Source: Phycisphaerales bacterium (lineage in GTDB: Bacteria > Planctomycetota > Phycisphaerae > UBA1845 > UTPLA1). From it: a stretch of 64,000 bases of DNA. The position numbers and the translations under genes were made by a program. Positions within the stretch are counted from its first letter, which is position 1; each line of letters opens with the position of its first letter. Below, piece after piece: positions 53,601 through 62,491 of the stretch. The notes beneath the pieces were generated by a model. The model searched no databases, had not been told where the DNA came from, and worked only from the letters and a program-made list of their open reading frames with translations. Location of the stretch: assembly GCA_022360095.1 (NCBI GenBank), contig JAKSDK010000778.1:124001-188000 (forward strand). The letters are read 5' to 3'.

Positions 53601-53786
53601 ATGGCCAAGAAGAGCAACATCATCAAAGCCCGCAGTAAGCCCAAGTTCGGAGTTCGAGGCTATACGCGTTGTCAGGTTTGCGGTCGGTCACGATCGGTCT
53701 ATCGCAAATTCCGCTTGTGCCGGATTTGCTTCCGGACACTCGCTTTGGAAGGCAAGATCCCCGGTGTACGAAAGGCCAGTTGGTAA
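53601..53786 (+). CDS. rpsZ: Small-subunit ribosomal protein S14, zinc-binding type
   Basis: 61 residues, the short zinc-containing form. The four ligands are in CQVC and CRIC ([61 protein letters not shown] pattern, quoted here in part only as motif positions 24-27 and 40-43). Zinc-free paralogues (rpsN) may exist elsewhere. 29 nt after rplE and 18 nt before rpsH. Confidence 0.97.
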   Translation: MAKKSNIIKARSKPKFGVRGYTRCQVCGRSRSVYRKFRLCRICFRTLALEGKIPGVRKASW

Positions 53787-53804
53787 AGGTTAGGACGAAA
53801 CGAT

Positions 53805-54200
53805 ATGTGGAGTGATCCCATTGCCGATTATTTGACCCGGATTCGCAATGCCGTTCGGAATCGGGCGGAGACTGTGATGATTCCGCGGAGCGGTTTCAAG
53901 CTGGCGATTTCCAAGGTTCTGAAGGATGAAGGCTATATCCAGGACGTTGAGGAGATCGGCGACGACCGGCAGGGTCAGCTTCGGCTGACGCTGAAATACG
54001 GTCCACGCGGGGAGCAGGTTTTGACCAGCGTGAAGCGTGAAAGTAAAGCGGGCTGTCGTAGGTACGTCGGCGTCGAAGAGATCCCGCGGGTCCTCAACGG
54101 TTTGGGAATCGCGATTTTATCCACGAGTCGGGGCGTGTTGAGTGATCGTCAGTGTCGCGAGCAACGGTTGGGCGGCGAATTGGTCTGCACGGTGCATTAG
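53805..54200 (+). CDS. rpsH: Small-subunit ribosomal protein S8
   Basis: 131 residues. S8 binds helix 21 of 16S rRNA and represses the spc operon in E. coli. Start MWSDPIADYLTRIRNAV is typical. The C-terminal half includes GLGIAILSTSRGVLSD and the end GELVCTVH. 18 nt after rpsZ, 40 nt before rplF. Confidence 0.97.
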   Translation: MWSDPIADYLTRIRNAVRNRAETVMIPRSGFKLAISKVLKDEGYIQDVEEIGDDRQGQLRLTLKYGPRGEQVLTSVKRESKAGCRRYVGVEEIPRVLNGLGIAILSTSRGVLSDRQCREQRLGGELVCTVH

Positions 54201-54240
54201 GCGTCTCCGGCCAGCGCATGCTTTGAAGGAAAAGTAGAAG

Positions 54241-54813
54241 ATGTCTCGGATTGGCAAAAAACCGGTTCCTCTGCCTTCGGGTGTGAAGGTTGATATTCAA
54301 GGCCGTCGGGTGACGGTAAGCGGCGCCAAGGGCAGTTTGTCGTTTGACCATCCTATGGGCGTTTCGGTCACGGCCGAGGGAGACAAGATCAACGTTTCCA
54401 GAGAGTCCGATGTTGCCGAGCTTCGCGCGTTTCACGGTTTGACCCGGGCACTGCTGAACAACATGGTGATCGGTGTCACGCAGGGCTACCAGCAGAAGAT
54501 GGAGATTTACGGCACCGGATACAATTGCTCGGCGTCCGGCCAGACGCTTGAAATGAACGTGGGTTTTTCCCATCCGGTGAAACTGCCCATTCCGGAAGGG
54601 ATCAAGGTGGACATCGAAGTCGCCGCGGCCCGAGGTGATGAGACACCGGCCAAGCTGACGATCAACGGCATCGACAAACAAGTGGTCGGGCAGTTTGCTC
54701 GCACGATCAAGGATGCGCGTCCGCCCGAGCCTTACAAGGGCAAGGGCGTTCGGTACGAAGGTGAACAGATTCGTCGCAAGGCTGGCAAGGCCTTTGCCGG
54801 CACGGCAGGATGA
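54241..54813 (+). CDS. rplF: Large-subunit ribosomal protein L6
   Basis: 190 residues. L6 has two homologous domains at the base of the L7/L12 stalk. Features are MSRIGKKPVPLPSGVKVDI, KGSLSFDHP, AFHGLTRALLNNMVIGVTQGY, and in the second domain GFSHPVKLPIPEGIKVDI and the RNA-binding PPEPYKGKGVRYEGEQIRRKAGKA. Confidence 0.98.
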   Translation: MSRIGKKPVPLPSGVKVDIQGRRVTVSGAKGSLSFDHPMGVSVTAEGDKINVSRESDVAELRAFHGLTRALLNNMVIGVTQGYQQKMEIYGTGYNCSASGQTLEMNVGFSHPVKLPIPEGIKVDIEVAAARGDETPAKLTINGIDKQVVGQFARTIKDARPPEPYKGKGVRYEGEQIRRKAGKAFAGTAG

Positions 54814-54834
54814 TTGAACGGAAGAGTTTGAGTC

Positions 54835-55203
54835 ATGAATGAGCAAAAGCGAAAAATCGTTCGTCGGGTGCGTCGAAGTCGCCGGGTACGACGGCACGTT
54901 TTCGGCACGGCCGATCGCCCTCGGCTGAATGTGAGTCGAAGTCACCGGAACATCAGCGTGCAGCTTATTGATGATATCACCGGCCGTACGCTTTGCAGTG
55001 CGGGGACAAATACCAAGGCGCTGGGCGATGAGATCAAATACGGCGGCAATTGTGAAGCGGCTGCCAAGATCGGGCAGATTCTCGCGGAACGGGCTCGAAT
55101 GCAGGGCATTCGCAAAGTGGCATTTGATCGCAACGGGTTGCGCTATCATGGCCGTGTCAAGGCCCTGGCCGAGGCGGCGAGAAAATCAGGATTAGAATTC
55201 TAA
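54835..55203 (+). CDS. rplR: Large-subunit ribosomal protein L18
   Basis: 122 residues. L18 binds 5S rRNA with L5. A basic N-terminus (KRKIVRRVRRSRRVRRHVFG) is followed by RPRLNVSRSHRNISVQLIDDITGRTLCSAGT, NCEAAAKIGQILAERARMQGIRKVAFDRNG and YHGRVKALAEAARKSGLEF, all canonical. Confidence 0.97.
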   Translation: MNEQKRKIVRRVRRSRRVRRHVFGTADRPRLNVSRSHRNISVQLIDDITGRTLCSAGTNTKALGDEIKYGGNCEAAAKIGQILAERARMQGIRKVAFDRNGLRYHGRVKALAEAARKSGLEF

Positions 55204-55245
55204 GTAGGCGGCGTGTTTATAGGAAACGATTTTTCAGGTTGATCA

Positions 55246-55764
55246 ATGGCAAAGCTAGAACAACGCAATCGCGGCAATCGAGAGCCTGACGAGGGGCCAA
55301 CGTACGACGATAACGTCGTGAAAGTTTATCGCTGCTCGAAGGTGGTGAAGGGTGGACGCCGATTCAGCTTTGCTGCGCTGGTCGTCGTGGGCGATCGCAA
55401 CGGCCGGGTGAGTGTGGGCTACGGCAAGGCCAATGAAGTTCCGTCGGCCGTCGAAAAGGGGCGGAAGCAGGCGTCGAGGTCCTTGCGTCCCGTCCGCTTG
55501 CAGGGGTCGACGATTCCGCACGAAGTGTTGGGGCGGTTTGGTTCGAGCCGTGTTCTGCTCTTGCCCGCTCGTGAGGGAACGGGGGTCATCGCCGGTTCAA
55601 GCGTGCGTGCGGTTCTGGAACTCGCTGGTGTCGGGGACTGTTTGACCAAAGTCTATGGTTCGACGAGCCCAAAGAACCTGGTCAAAGCCACGTATCAGGC
55701 GCTGTTGTCCTTGCGGGATCGTCAGACCGTCGAGAAGCTGCGAGGCGTTTCCATTGCCGGTTGA
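55246..55764 (+). CDS. rpsE: Small-subunit ribosomal protein S5
   Basis: 172 residues. S5 helps form the mRNA entry site and secures decoding accuracy. The dsRNA-binding-like domain reads VVKGGRRFSFAALVVVGDRNGRVSVGYGKANEVPSAVEKG. The C-terminal part contains REGTGVIAGSSVRAVLELAGVGDCLTKVYGSTSPKNLVKAT. L30, normally between rpsE and rplO, is absent: rplO starts 20 nt after the stop. Confidence 0.98.
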   Translation: MAKLEQRNRGNREPDEGPTYDDNVVKVYRCSKVVKGGRRFSFAALVVVGDRNGRVSVGYGKANEVPSAVEKGRKQASRSLRPVRLQGSTIPHEVLGRFGSSRVLLLPAREGTGVIAGSSVRAVLELAGVGDCLTKVYGSTSPKNLVKATYQALLSLRDRQTVEKLRGVSIAG

Positions 55765-55784
55765 GAGGAATTGCTGAGAGTGCC

Positions 55785-56390
55785 ATGGACATTACCCAAA
55801 TAACAAAACGAGCCGGTGCACACCGGAAGCGAAAGAGGGTGGGGCGAGGTCCCGGTAGCGGAAGCGGGAAGACCAGCGGCCGAGGCCACAAGGGAGCCGG
55901 AGCTCGCGCGGGGTATCGCCGAGTTGTCCTGGCCGAAGGCGGGATGTTTCCGTTGTTTCGTCGACTCCCGAAATACGGTTTTAACAACGCCCAGTTCCGA
56001 ACGATTTACCAGGTCGTGAACCTGTCTGACCTGGAGGCCCGATTTGAGAACGGCGGTCACGTGACACCGGCTTCGCTGGAAGAGGCGGGCCTCGTTCGAA
56101 ATCGGAATCAGCTGGTCAAGGTCCTCGGCGACGGTCAATTGCAGAAGAAGCTGACGGTCGAGGCGCACCGGTTCAGTGCTTCGGCGGAGTCTCAGATCGA
56201 AAAGGCCGGCGGGACCGCGAAATGGTTGAACCCGAAGCCGAAGAAGAAGTTCGTCAAGCGCCCCAAGACCGAAACCGAGCCTGAGGCCAAGAAGGAAAAG
56301 TCCGAGGCCAAAAAAGAAAAAGCAGCGCCCAAGAAAGAAAAAGCGAAGCCGGACAAGGCCGACGAAAACGAAATCAAAGAAGAGTCATGA
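55785..56390 (+). CDS. rplO: Large-subunit ribosomal protein L15 with charged tail
   Basis: 201 residues against about 145 usually. The start MDITQITKRAGAHRKRKRVGRG gives the family N-terminus. The glycine-rich GPGSGSGKTSGRGHKGAGARAG and GGMFPLFRRLPKYGFNNAQFR identify L15. After about residue 150 there is a Lys/Glu/Ala-rich tail with repeated KKEKSEAKKEKAAPKKEKAKP units, unrelated to the ribosomal fold. The tail ends in KEES. secY follows. Confidence 0.96.
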   Translation: MDITQITKRAGAHRKRKRVGRGPGSGSGKTSGRGHKGAGARAGYRRVVLAEGGMFPLFRRLPKYGFNNAQFRTIYQVVNLSDLEARFENGGHVTPASLEEAGLVRNRNQLVKVLGDGQLQKKLTVEAHRFSASAESQIEKAGGTAKWLNPKPKKKFVKRPKTETEPEAKKEKSEAKKEKAAPKKEKAKPDKADENEIKEES

Positions 56391-56470
56391 ACACCCTCTA
56401 GAAGTCTTTTGGTGCTGTGCCGGACTTCAAGCCGGTGATAGGACAGTACCGCTATTTTGAGCCCGATCTT

Positions 56471-57862
56471 ATGTTTTCGGCATTTTTAAACATTTTCAAA
56501 GTCCCCGATCTGCGGAACAAGATTCTTTTTACGTTGGGGTTGCTGGCGGTTTATCGAATCGGTTTTTATGTGCCGGTCCCCGGCGTCGATCAGACCGAGT
56601 TGATCGATTATTTCAATCGGATCAAGGGCGCCGGCAGCGGGATCGCCCAGTTGACCCAATACTTCTCGATTTTTACGGGGGGGAGTCTTCAGCAGAGTAC
56701 CATCTTCGGCCTGGGAATCATGCCGTACATTTCGGCGTCGATTATTTTCCAGTTATTGGGAACGGTCGTGCCGGCGTTGGAGAAGCTGCGACAGGAAGGC
56801 GAGATTGGGCGCAAGAAGATTCAGGAATACACGCGCTACGCGACCGTGGGAATCTGCATCGTTCAGTCTTTCTTCTGGCTGAACTACATCCAGCGGGAAG
56901 GTCTGGTTTTTGCAGAGTTCAGCGATTTCGGCGCCAGCCCATGGCCGACATTGTCGTTCTGGCTGATCGGCATTCTGGGAATGACCGCCGGGACGGTTTT
57001 TCTCATGTGGTTGGGTGAGCAGATTGACGAGTATGGAATCGGCAACGGGATCAGTCTGATCATCATGGCCGGAATCGTGGCTCAAATGCCCCAGGCGGTC
57101 TTTTGGGTGCTTCAGAACACATCGGTGGACGTCGGTGGTGAAGCGTCCATGGGACCTGCGAAGGTGATTTTCCTGCTTCTGGCTTTTATCGGCGTGGTCG
57201 CGGGCTCGATTTTGATCACCCAGGGTCAGCGCCGGATTCCGATCCAGCAGGCCAAGCAGATGCGCGGTCGCCGGATGTATGCCGGGCAGCGGACCTATCT
57301 GCCGCTTCGCGTGAATCACGGCGGCGTGATGCCGATCATCTTTGCAAGCAGCTTGCTGATCTTTCCGGGGCTCGTATTCAGTTGGCTGTCGGACATTTTC
57401 CAGGAATGGGGTTTTCTGAGAATCCTGGCGAACGAATTTAACGGCTCGAGTTTCCTGTACGTGCTCAGCTATGTCGGTCTGGTTTACTTTTTCGCCTATT
57501 TCTGGACCACCGTGCAGTTTCAGCCCAAGGAGATGGCCAACCAGCTTCGGGATAACGGCAGCTTCATTCCGGGGTTGCGTCCCGGCAAGCGCACCGCCGA
57601 CTATTTGGAGACGGTGATGACTCGGATCACGTATGTCGGGGCCGGCTTCCTGGCCTTGATTGCCATCATCCCGCAGATTATTGCCACCGCGATGGGCATC
57701 CCCTTCTTTGTGTCGTCATTTCTCGGCGGAACCGGGCTGCTGATCGTGGTGAGCGTAGGGCTTGACCTTGTGCAGCGGATTGAAGCCAACCTGATCATGC
57801 GAAACTATGACGGATTTTTGGGCCCTGATGGCGGTCGTCGCATCAAAGGGGGCTACATGTGA
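56471..57862 (+). CDS. secY: SecY, channel subunit of the Sec translocon
   Basis: 463 residues with ten membrane segments. MFSAFLNIFKVPDLRNKILFTLG is the family start and places the ATG at 56471, 80 nt after rplO; the frame is open from a GTG at 56417 without a better ribosome-binding site. Key regions are YVPVPGVD (TM1), QQSTIFGLGIMPYISASII (plug and TM2), YGIGNGISLIIMAGI, QAKQMRGRRMYAGQRTYLPLRVNHGGVMPIIFASSLLI and PGKRTADYLETVMTRIT (the cytosolic loop that binds SecA). SecE and SecG are not in this window. Confidence 0.97.
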   Translation: MFSAFLNIFKVPDLRNKILFTLGLLAVYRIGFYVPVPGVDQTELIDYFNRIKGAGSGIAQLTQYFSIFTGGSLQQSTIFGLGIMPYISASIIFQLLGTVVPALEKLRQEGEIGRKKIQEYTRYATVGICIVQSFFWLNYIQREGLVFAEFSDFGASPWPTLSFWLIGILGMTAGTVFLMWLGEQIDEYGIGNGISLIIMAGIVAQMPQAVFWVLQNTSVDVGGEASMGPAKVIFLLLAFIGVVAGSILITQGQRRIPIQQAKQMRGRRMYAGQRTYLPLRVNHGGVMPIIFASSLLIFPGLVFSWLSDIFQEWGFLRILANEFNGSSFLYVLSYVGLVYFFAYFWTTVQFQPKEMANQLRDNGSFIPGLRPGKRTADYLETVMTRITYVGAGFLALIAIIPQIIATAMGIPFFVSSFLGGTGLLIVVSVGLDLVQRIEANLIMRNYDGFLGPDGGRRIKGGYM

Positions 57863-58503
57863 ATCTGGTACTCCTGGGGCCTCCCGGTGCCGGCAAGGGC
57901 ACTCAGGCCGTGAGGATTTCCAAGGCCTTTGGGCTCGTGCATTTGTCAAGCGGGGATATCCTCCGGGCGGAGCGTAAGGCCAAGACCGAGTTAGGGGCCA
58001 AGGCCCAGGACTATATGGATCGTGGCGTTCTGGTCCCGGATGATTTGATTCTGTCGATGATGATGGACCACATCGGCCGTCCGGAAGCCGCAAACGGGTT
58101 CCTGCTTGACGGTTTTCCCCGGACGCTGGCGCAGGCGGAAGGGCTGGATGCGAGACTCGCGGAGAAAGATCGAAAAATCGAGACTGTGATTAACATTGAG
58201 GTGGACGACGCTGCGGTGACGAGGCGGCTGACGGGACGCTCCACCTGTCCGAAATGTGGCCGTATTTATCACGAGGAGTTTTCTCCGCCGGTCAAGGCGG
58301 GGATTTGTGATGATTGCGGGGAAGCCCTGACTCGTCGGAAGGACGATTCTCTCGAGGTCGTCGGGCAACGACTGAAGACCTATCATGAGGAGACAAAGCC
58401 GTTGATTGCATATTACCAGAACGGCGGGCTGCTGAAGCGGGTCTCCGGTGAGGGTAGCGTGGACGACGTGACTGCCGCGATTCAAGAGGCATGTCGGAGA
58501 TGA
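57859..58503 (+). CDS. adk: Adenylate kinase, zinc-lid form
   Basis: 214 residues from a GTG that overlaps the secY stop by 4 nt. Adk interconverts AMP, ADP and ATP. Motifs: P-loop GPPGAGKGTQ, NMP-binding VHLSSGDILRAERK, DGFPRTLAQAEGL, and the LID with four cysteines in CPKC and CDDC (zinc-binding), RRKDD, and a C-terminal helix. The classical secY-adk coupling is kept. Confidence 0.97.
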   Translation: MNLVLLGPPGAGKGTQAVRISKAFGLVHLSSGDILRAERKAKTELGAKAQDYMDRGVLVPDDLILSMMMDHIGRPEAANGFLLDGFPRTLAQAEGLDARLAEKDRKIETVINIEVDDAAVTRRLTGRSTCPKCGRIYHEEFSPPVKAGICDDCGEALTRRKDDSLEVVGQRLKTYHEETKPLIAYYQNGGLLKRVSGEGSVDDVTAAIQEACRR

Positions 58504-58559
58504 GGCGGGAATCAGGTGACAAACGCGGTCCTAACCGCTTTTCACGAACGAGGCCGACG

Positions 58560-59339
58560 ATGGCGGTGCTGAAGAGCCCCCGCGAAATTGAGTTAATGCG
58601 GGCGGCCGGCCGGATCGTGCATCAGGTGCATGAGAAGATGCGCGAGATGATCCGTCCTGGAATCAAGGTGGAGGAATTGGGGGCGGTTGCAGAGGAGATG
58701 ATCCTTTCGGCGGGAGGCGAGCCCCTTTTCAAGGGCGTCACCTCGCCGGCGACGAAATTTCCGTTTCCGTCAGCGATCTGTGCCAGTGTGAACGACGAGG
58801 TGGTCCACGGGATTCCGAACGGCCGGATCCTGGTGGAAGGGGACGTCATCAGTGTGGATTGTGGGGTTCGCCTGAAGGGGTATTGCGGCGATGCGGCCAA
58901 TACCTTTCCGGTGGGCCGGATCAGCCCTGAAGCCCAGCGGTTGCTGGAGGTGACGTTGGGCACCCTGGACCTGGCCATTGAGGAAATGCGGCCAGGTCGC
59001 CTCTGGAGTGAGGTTGCGGAACTGATGCAAAAGCATGTAGAATCTGCAGGTTTCTCCGTGGTCCGCGAATTCGTGGGGCACGGGATCGGCCAGCAGATGC
59101 ACGAGGAACCCAAGGTTCCGAATTACACTGATCGGCGACAGCGGAAGCAGGACTTCCGTTTGGAGCCGGGTCTGGTGTTGGCGGTGGAGCCGATGGTGAA
59201 CGCCGGCTCGCGCGAGGTCAAGTCGGGAGATTCAAGCGGCTGGCCTCAGGTGACGAAGGACGGGAGCCTTTCGGCTCATTTCGAACATACGATCGCCGTA
59301 ACGTCCGACGGCGTCTGTCTGTTGACGGACGGGCGCTAG
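58560..59339 (+). CDS. map: Methionine aminopeptidase type I
   Basis: 259 residues from the ATG of MAVLKSPREIELMRAAG; the frame opens 23 codons earlier overlapping adk. Map removes the initiator methionine. The five metal ligands are present: Asp in ISVDCGVRLKGYCGDAANTF (two), His in GHGIGQQMHEEP, Glu in LAVEPM and Glu in HFEHTIAV. There is no N-terminal zinc-finger extension. It lies between adk and rpmJ; infA, usually next, is missing. Confidence 0.97.
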   Translation: MAVLKSPREIELMRAAGRIVHQVHEKMREMIRPGIKVEELGAVAEEMILSAGGEPLFKGVTSPATKFPFPSAICASVNDEVVHGIPNGRILVEGDVISVDCGVRLKGYCGDAANTFPVGRISPEAQRLLEVTLGTLDLAIEEMRPGRLWSEVAELMQKHVESAGFSVVREFVGHGIGQQMHEEPKVPNYTDRRQRKQDFRLEPGLVLAVEPMVNAGSREVKSGDSSGWPQVTKDGSLSAHFEHTIAVTSDGVCLLTDGR

Positions 59340-59360
59340 TGCGACGGCGGGAGACGAATC

Positions 59361-59477
59361 ATGAAAGTGCGTTCAAGTGTACGTCGGATTTGTGAGAACT
59401 GTAAGTTGATCAAGCGTAAAGGCATTGTGCGCGTCATTTGTTCGTCAAATCCGCGACATAAACAACGGCAAGGTTAA
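59361..59477 (+). CDS. rpmJ: Large-subunit ribosomal protein L36
   Basis: 38 residues. The sequence starts [20 protein letters not shown] and is the zinc type, with ligands Cys11, Cys14, Cys27 and His33. It is in the classical position between map (21 nt upstream) and rpsM (34 nt downstream). The start is an ATG after a GGGAG site. Confidence 0.96.
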   Translation: MKVRSSVRRICENCKLIKRKGIVRVICSSNPRHKQRQG

Positions 59478-59511
59478 GCCGGTATTTTTGAATTGGCCAG
59501 GGAGAAGACGG

Positions 59512-59898
59512 ATGCCACGTATTGCCGGTGTTGATATTCCCAACGACAAGCACGTCGTTATTGCATTGACGTATATTTATGGGGTCGGCCCAACGTTTAG
59601 TCGGGCGATTTTGAAAGAGGCGCAGATTGAGTTCAACGTTCGCGCAAAAGACCTCACGGAAGATCAGATCAGTCGCATCGCGGCTGTGATTGATCGAAAC
59701 TACATCGTTGAGGGGCAGCTACGTCGTCAGATTACGCAGAACGTCGCCCGACTGCGCGACATTCAATGTTATCGCGGGCTTCGCCATCGTCGAGGCCTTC
59801 CGGTGCGAGGGCAACGCACGAAGACGAATGCCCGAACGCGGAAGGGGCCGAAGAAAACGGTGGCCGGCAAGAAGGGTGTCAAGGAATTACGGAGCTAA
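59512..59898 (+). CDS. rpsM: Small-subunit ribosomal protein S13
   Basis: 128 residues from the ATG of [26 protein letters not shown], after GGGAGAAGACGG; the longer frame from 59425 overlaps rpmJ and is not S13-like. S13 sits at the head of the 30S near the P-site. The helix-two-turn-helix and the basic tail [28 protein letters not shown] are complete. Confidence 0.97.
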   Translation: MPRIAGVDIPNDKHVVIALTYIYGVGPTFSRAILKEAQIEFNVRAKDLTEDQISRIAAVIDRNYIVEGQLRRQITQNVARLRDIQCYRGLRHRRGLPVRGQRTKTNARTRKGPKKTVAGKKGVKELRS

Positions 59899-59938
59899 TG
59901 GTGATCCGGTCCCGCATTGGGCCGCGGAGGATTGAGTT

Positions 59939-60319
59939 TTGGCGAAGTCCGGAAAGAAAAAGATTCGTCGGCACCTGACACGGGCCATTGCGCACGTGCG
60001 CTCGACGTTCAACAACACGATGGTCACGATTACCGACTTCAATGGCGAGGCGCTCTGCTGGTCGTCGGCCGGCACGGTCGGTTTCAAGGGCACTCGCAAG
60101 AGCACGCCTTTTGCTGCTCAGCGTGCCGGCGAGACCGCGGCCCAGGCTGCGAAGCGTTTTGGCGTCGTCGAAGTCGAAGTGCGAGTGAAGGGGCCGGGAA
60201 GTGGTCGCGAATCGGCGATTTCCGGCCTTCAGTCCGGCGGCCTTCGGATTCAGTCGATTGAGGACGTGACGCCGCTGCCGCACAACGGCTGTCGGCCCCG
60301 TCGAAAGCGAAGAGTTTAG
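59939..60319 (+). CDS. rpsK: Small-subunit ribosomal protein S11
   Basis: 126 residues from a TTG, the only start that keeps the family N-terminus [34 protein letters not shown]11 forms part of the platform with 16S rRNA h24 and h45. Also seen: [36 protein letters not shown] and [21 protein letters not shown]. rpsD, usually between rpsK and rpoA, is absent. Confidence 0.97.
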   Translation: MAKSGKKKIRRHLTRAIAHVRSTFNNTMVTITDFNGEALCWSSAGTVGFKGTRKSTPFAAQRAGETAAQAAKRFGVVEVEVRVKGPGSGRESAISGLQSGGLRIQSIEDVTPLPHNGCRPRRKRRV

Positions 60320-60432
60320 TTTTAGTATTTTGATGAATAATAAAGTCCGTTGTTTTTTGCACGCATCGGGCTTTTGGACGATTTGACCGGGACTTAATCG
60401 GATCAAGGCCACGATCCTGGGAGGTCAATGAA

Positions 60433-61641
60433 ATGCGAATTCGTTGGCGAGGTCTGGAACTACCGACTCGTGTGATGCGGGATGATGCCGCCAGTACGCA
60501 AACGTACGGACGATTTATCGTCGAGCCGTTTGAACGGGGCTTTGGTACAACCGTCGGTAATAGCTTACGCCGTATTCTCCTGTCGAGTCTGCAAGGCGCG
60601 GCGGTGACTCATGTCAAAATCAAGGGCGCTGATCATGAATTCATGACTCTGGCCGGCGTCAATGAGGATATTTCCGAGGTGATCCTCAATGTCAAGTCGT
60701 TGATCGTCAAATCAACGTCGGACACTTCCAAGACCATGCGATTGGCGGTCAAGGGCAAGTCCGGTCAGATGACCGAGATCCGCGCCTCGGAGATCGAAGC
60801 GGATGCTGCGCTTGAGGTTGTCAACAAGGATCAACTCTTGGTGACGTTGACGGATGACGTCGAGTTTGAGATGGAAATGACCGTGGCGTGCGGCCGTAGT
60901 TATGTGACCGCGGACGAAAACAAACCCGAGAATGAGGATCAAGTCATCGGTGTGATTCCGGTCGATTCGGTTTTCTCCCCGATCACGCGGGTTCGTTATC
61001 ACGTCGAGGATACTCGCGTCGGCCAGAGCGTTAACTACGATCGGCTGGTCATGGAAATCTGGACGAACGGCACGGTGAAGCCCGAGATGGCTCTGGTTGA
61101 AGCGGCCAAGATCCTTCGTAAACATCTCAATCCGTTCGTGCAATATTTTGAACTCGGTCAAGGCCTGGGGCTCGAGGGTTCCATTCAGGAGGCGGACAGT
61201 GCCGATGCTTCTGCGCCTGCCGGAGCCGATGAAAGCAAGTCCGCGATGCCGATTTCCGTCTTGGATCTGTCGGTGCGCTCGAGTAACTGTCTCGCCTCGG
61301 CCAACATTACGACCTTGGGTGAGTTGCTCCAGTATGATGAGGGCAGCTTGCTGAAGCTGCGCAGCTTCGGAAAGACTTCGTTGCGTGAAGTCAAGCGGAA
61401 ACTGGCCGATCACGGGTTGGCACTGCAACCGTCCGAGGACGGGGAGAACCTGGAAGACGGAGATTCGGGTGAGGCGTCTGACGTCAGCGGTTTTCAAGGC
61501 GCGCCGTCATCCACGTCCGTCGGTATCGCACCTTTGGATTCGGGGACCATGAACGATTCCGCTCAAAGTTTCTCGTCGCCGGCGCCGCCAAGCTCCGAGT
61601 CTGACAAAGAGGTCGGAATCGCACGAGAAGACATAAACTGA
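60433..61641 (+). CDS. rpoA: DNA-directed RNA polymerase alpha subunit with extended C-terminus
   Basis: 402 residues; other bacteria have 310-340. The N-terminal domain (EPFERGFGTTVGNSLRRILLSSLQG and VTHVKIKGADHEFMTLAGVNEDI) dimerises and binds beta/beta'. A linker with Ala/Ser/Asp (about 250-270) precedes the alpha-CTD (about 272-333), with ISVLDLSVRSSNCL and LLKLRSFGKTSLREVKRKL, the DNA- and activator-binding unit. The final about 69 residues are Ser/Glu/Asp-rich and have no recognised domain. GGGAGG is 8 nt before the ATG. rplQ follows by 50 nt. The 113-nt gap before it holds no visible gene. Confidence 0.97.
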   Translation: MRIRWRGLELPTRVMRDDAASTQTYGRFIVEPFERGFGTTVGNSLRRILLSSLQGAAVTHVKIKGADHEFMTLAGVNEDISEVILNVKSLIVKSTSDTSKTMRLAVKGKSGQMTEIRASEIEADAALEVVNKDQLLVTLTDDVEFEMEMTVACGRSYVTADENKPENEDQVIGVIPVDSVFSPITRVRYHVEDTRVGQSVNYDRLVMEIWTNGTVKPEMALVEAAKILRKHLNPFVQYFELGQGLGLEGSIQEADSADASAPAGADESKSAMPISVLDLSVRSSNCLASANITTLGELLQYDEGSLLKLRSFGKTSLREVKRKLADHGLALQPSEDGENLEDGDSGEASDVSGFQGAPSSTSVGIAPLDSGTMNDSAQSFSSPAPPSSESDKEVGIAREDIN

Positions 61642-61691
61642 CTTGGCGGAGATGAACATCCGCTCGTGAACTTATATAGTGGGTTCTTACG

Positions 61692-62450
61692 ATGAGACAC
61701 CGAGTTTCAAAAAGGCATTTGTCACGGACGCCGGCTCATTTGAAAGCGATGCGCCGTAACCTGGCCCAAAGTCTGTTCCAGTATGGGCAGGTTGAAACCA
61801 CTTTGGTCAAGGCGAAGGAGATTCAACCTTTTGTCGAAAAGTTGATCACGCTCGCCCGCAAAGGAACATTGCAAAGCCGTCGGCGAGTCACTTCGTTGTT
61901 GAGCGATCGGTCGATGCTCGGCCGAGAAGAACAGGAACAATACGAGGGCATGACCGATACCCAACGGGGTAAGGTCCTTGCCAATCGGTCGGGTCGCCGA
62001 CATCGGACGGGGCAGGTTCCGGCGAGCTACAACAAAAAGAAGATCCCGTTTGTCGCTCAATCGGTGGTTCGAAAGCTGGTGACCGAAATCGCTCCGTCTT
62101 ACTCGGATCGCTCCGGCGGATATACGCGAATCATTCGCTTGCCCAAGCGTCGAATCGGTGACAATAGCGATCTTGCCATTCTTCAATTGGTCGGCGAGGA
62201 AGAGGCCTCCGAGGCCGGTGCAAAAAAGAGCGTTGGGCAGCGGCGTCAAAAAACGCTGGACCGAATTCGTTACTTGGAAGGTAAGAAGCCCAAGCGGTCC
62301 CGCAAACGCGGCGACAAAGAGCCCGAGTCGGGACAGAAGGCCAAGTCGGAGTCTGCACCTCCCGAAGAAGACCAGACCGATGCTGCCGTTGCTGAGGCCG
62401 AAAAGCCTGAAAGCGAACCAAAGACGGCGCCTGAATCCAAGGAAGAGTGA
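61692..62450 (+). CDS. rplQ: Large-subunit ribosomal protein L17, enlarged
   Basis: 252 residues, twice the usual 116-130. The core is in two parts: MRHRVSKRHLSRTPAHLKAMRRNLAQSLFQYGQVETTLVKAKEIQPFVEKLITLA, then VVRKLVTEIAPSYSDRSGGYTRIIRLPKRRIGDNSDLAILQLV. Between them an insertion of about 45-50 residues (77-124, Arg/Lys/Gln-rich). After residue about 170 there is an 80-residue charged tail. Both extras are in loops or ends, so ribosome binding can be kept. Confidence 0.95.
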   Translation: MRHRVSKRHLSRTPAHLKAMRRNLAQSLFQYGQVETTLVKAKEIQPFVEKLITLARKGTLQSRRRVTSLLSDRSMLGREEQEQYEGMTDTQRGKVLANRSGRRHRTGQVPASYNKKKIPFVAQSVVRKLVTEIAPSYSDRSGGYTRIIRLPKRRIGDNSDLAILQLVGEEEASEAGAKKSVGQRRQKTLDRIRYLEGKKPKRSRKRGDKEPESGQKAKSESAPPEEDQTDAAVAEAEKPESEPKTAPESKEE

Positions 62451-62491
62451 TTTTCCTCCCATAGACGTACGCGAGAGGCGAGGTTGCCCGG

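Noticed and set aside
59425-59511. Longer start for S13
   Set aside because: The extension overlaps rpmJ and has no S13 similarity; the ATG at 59512 has a good ribosome-binding site.
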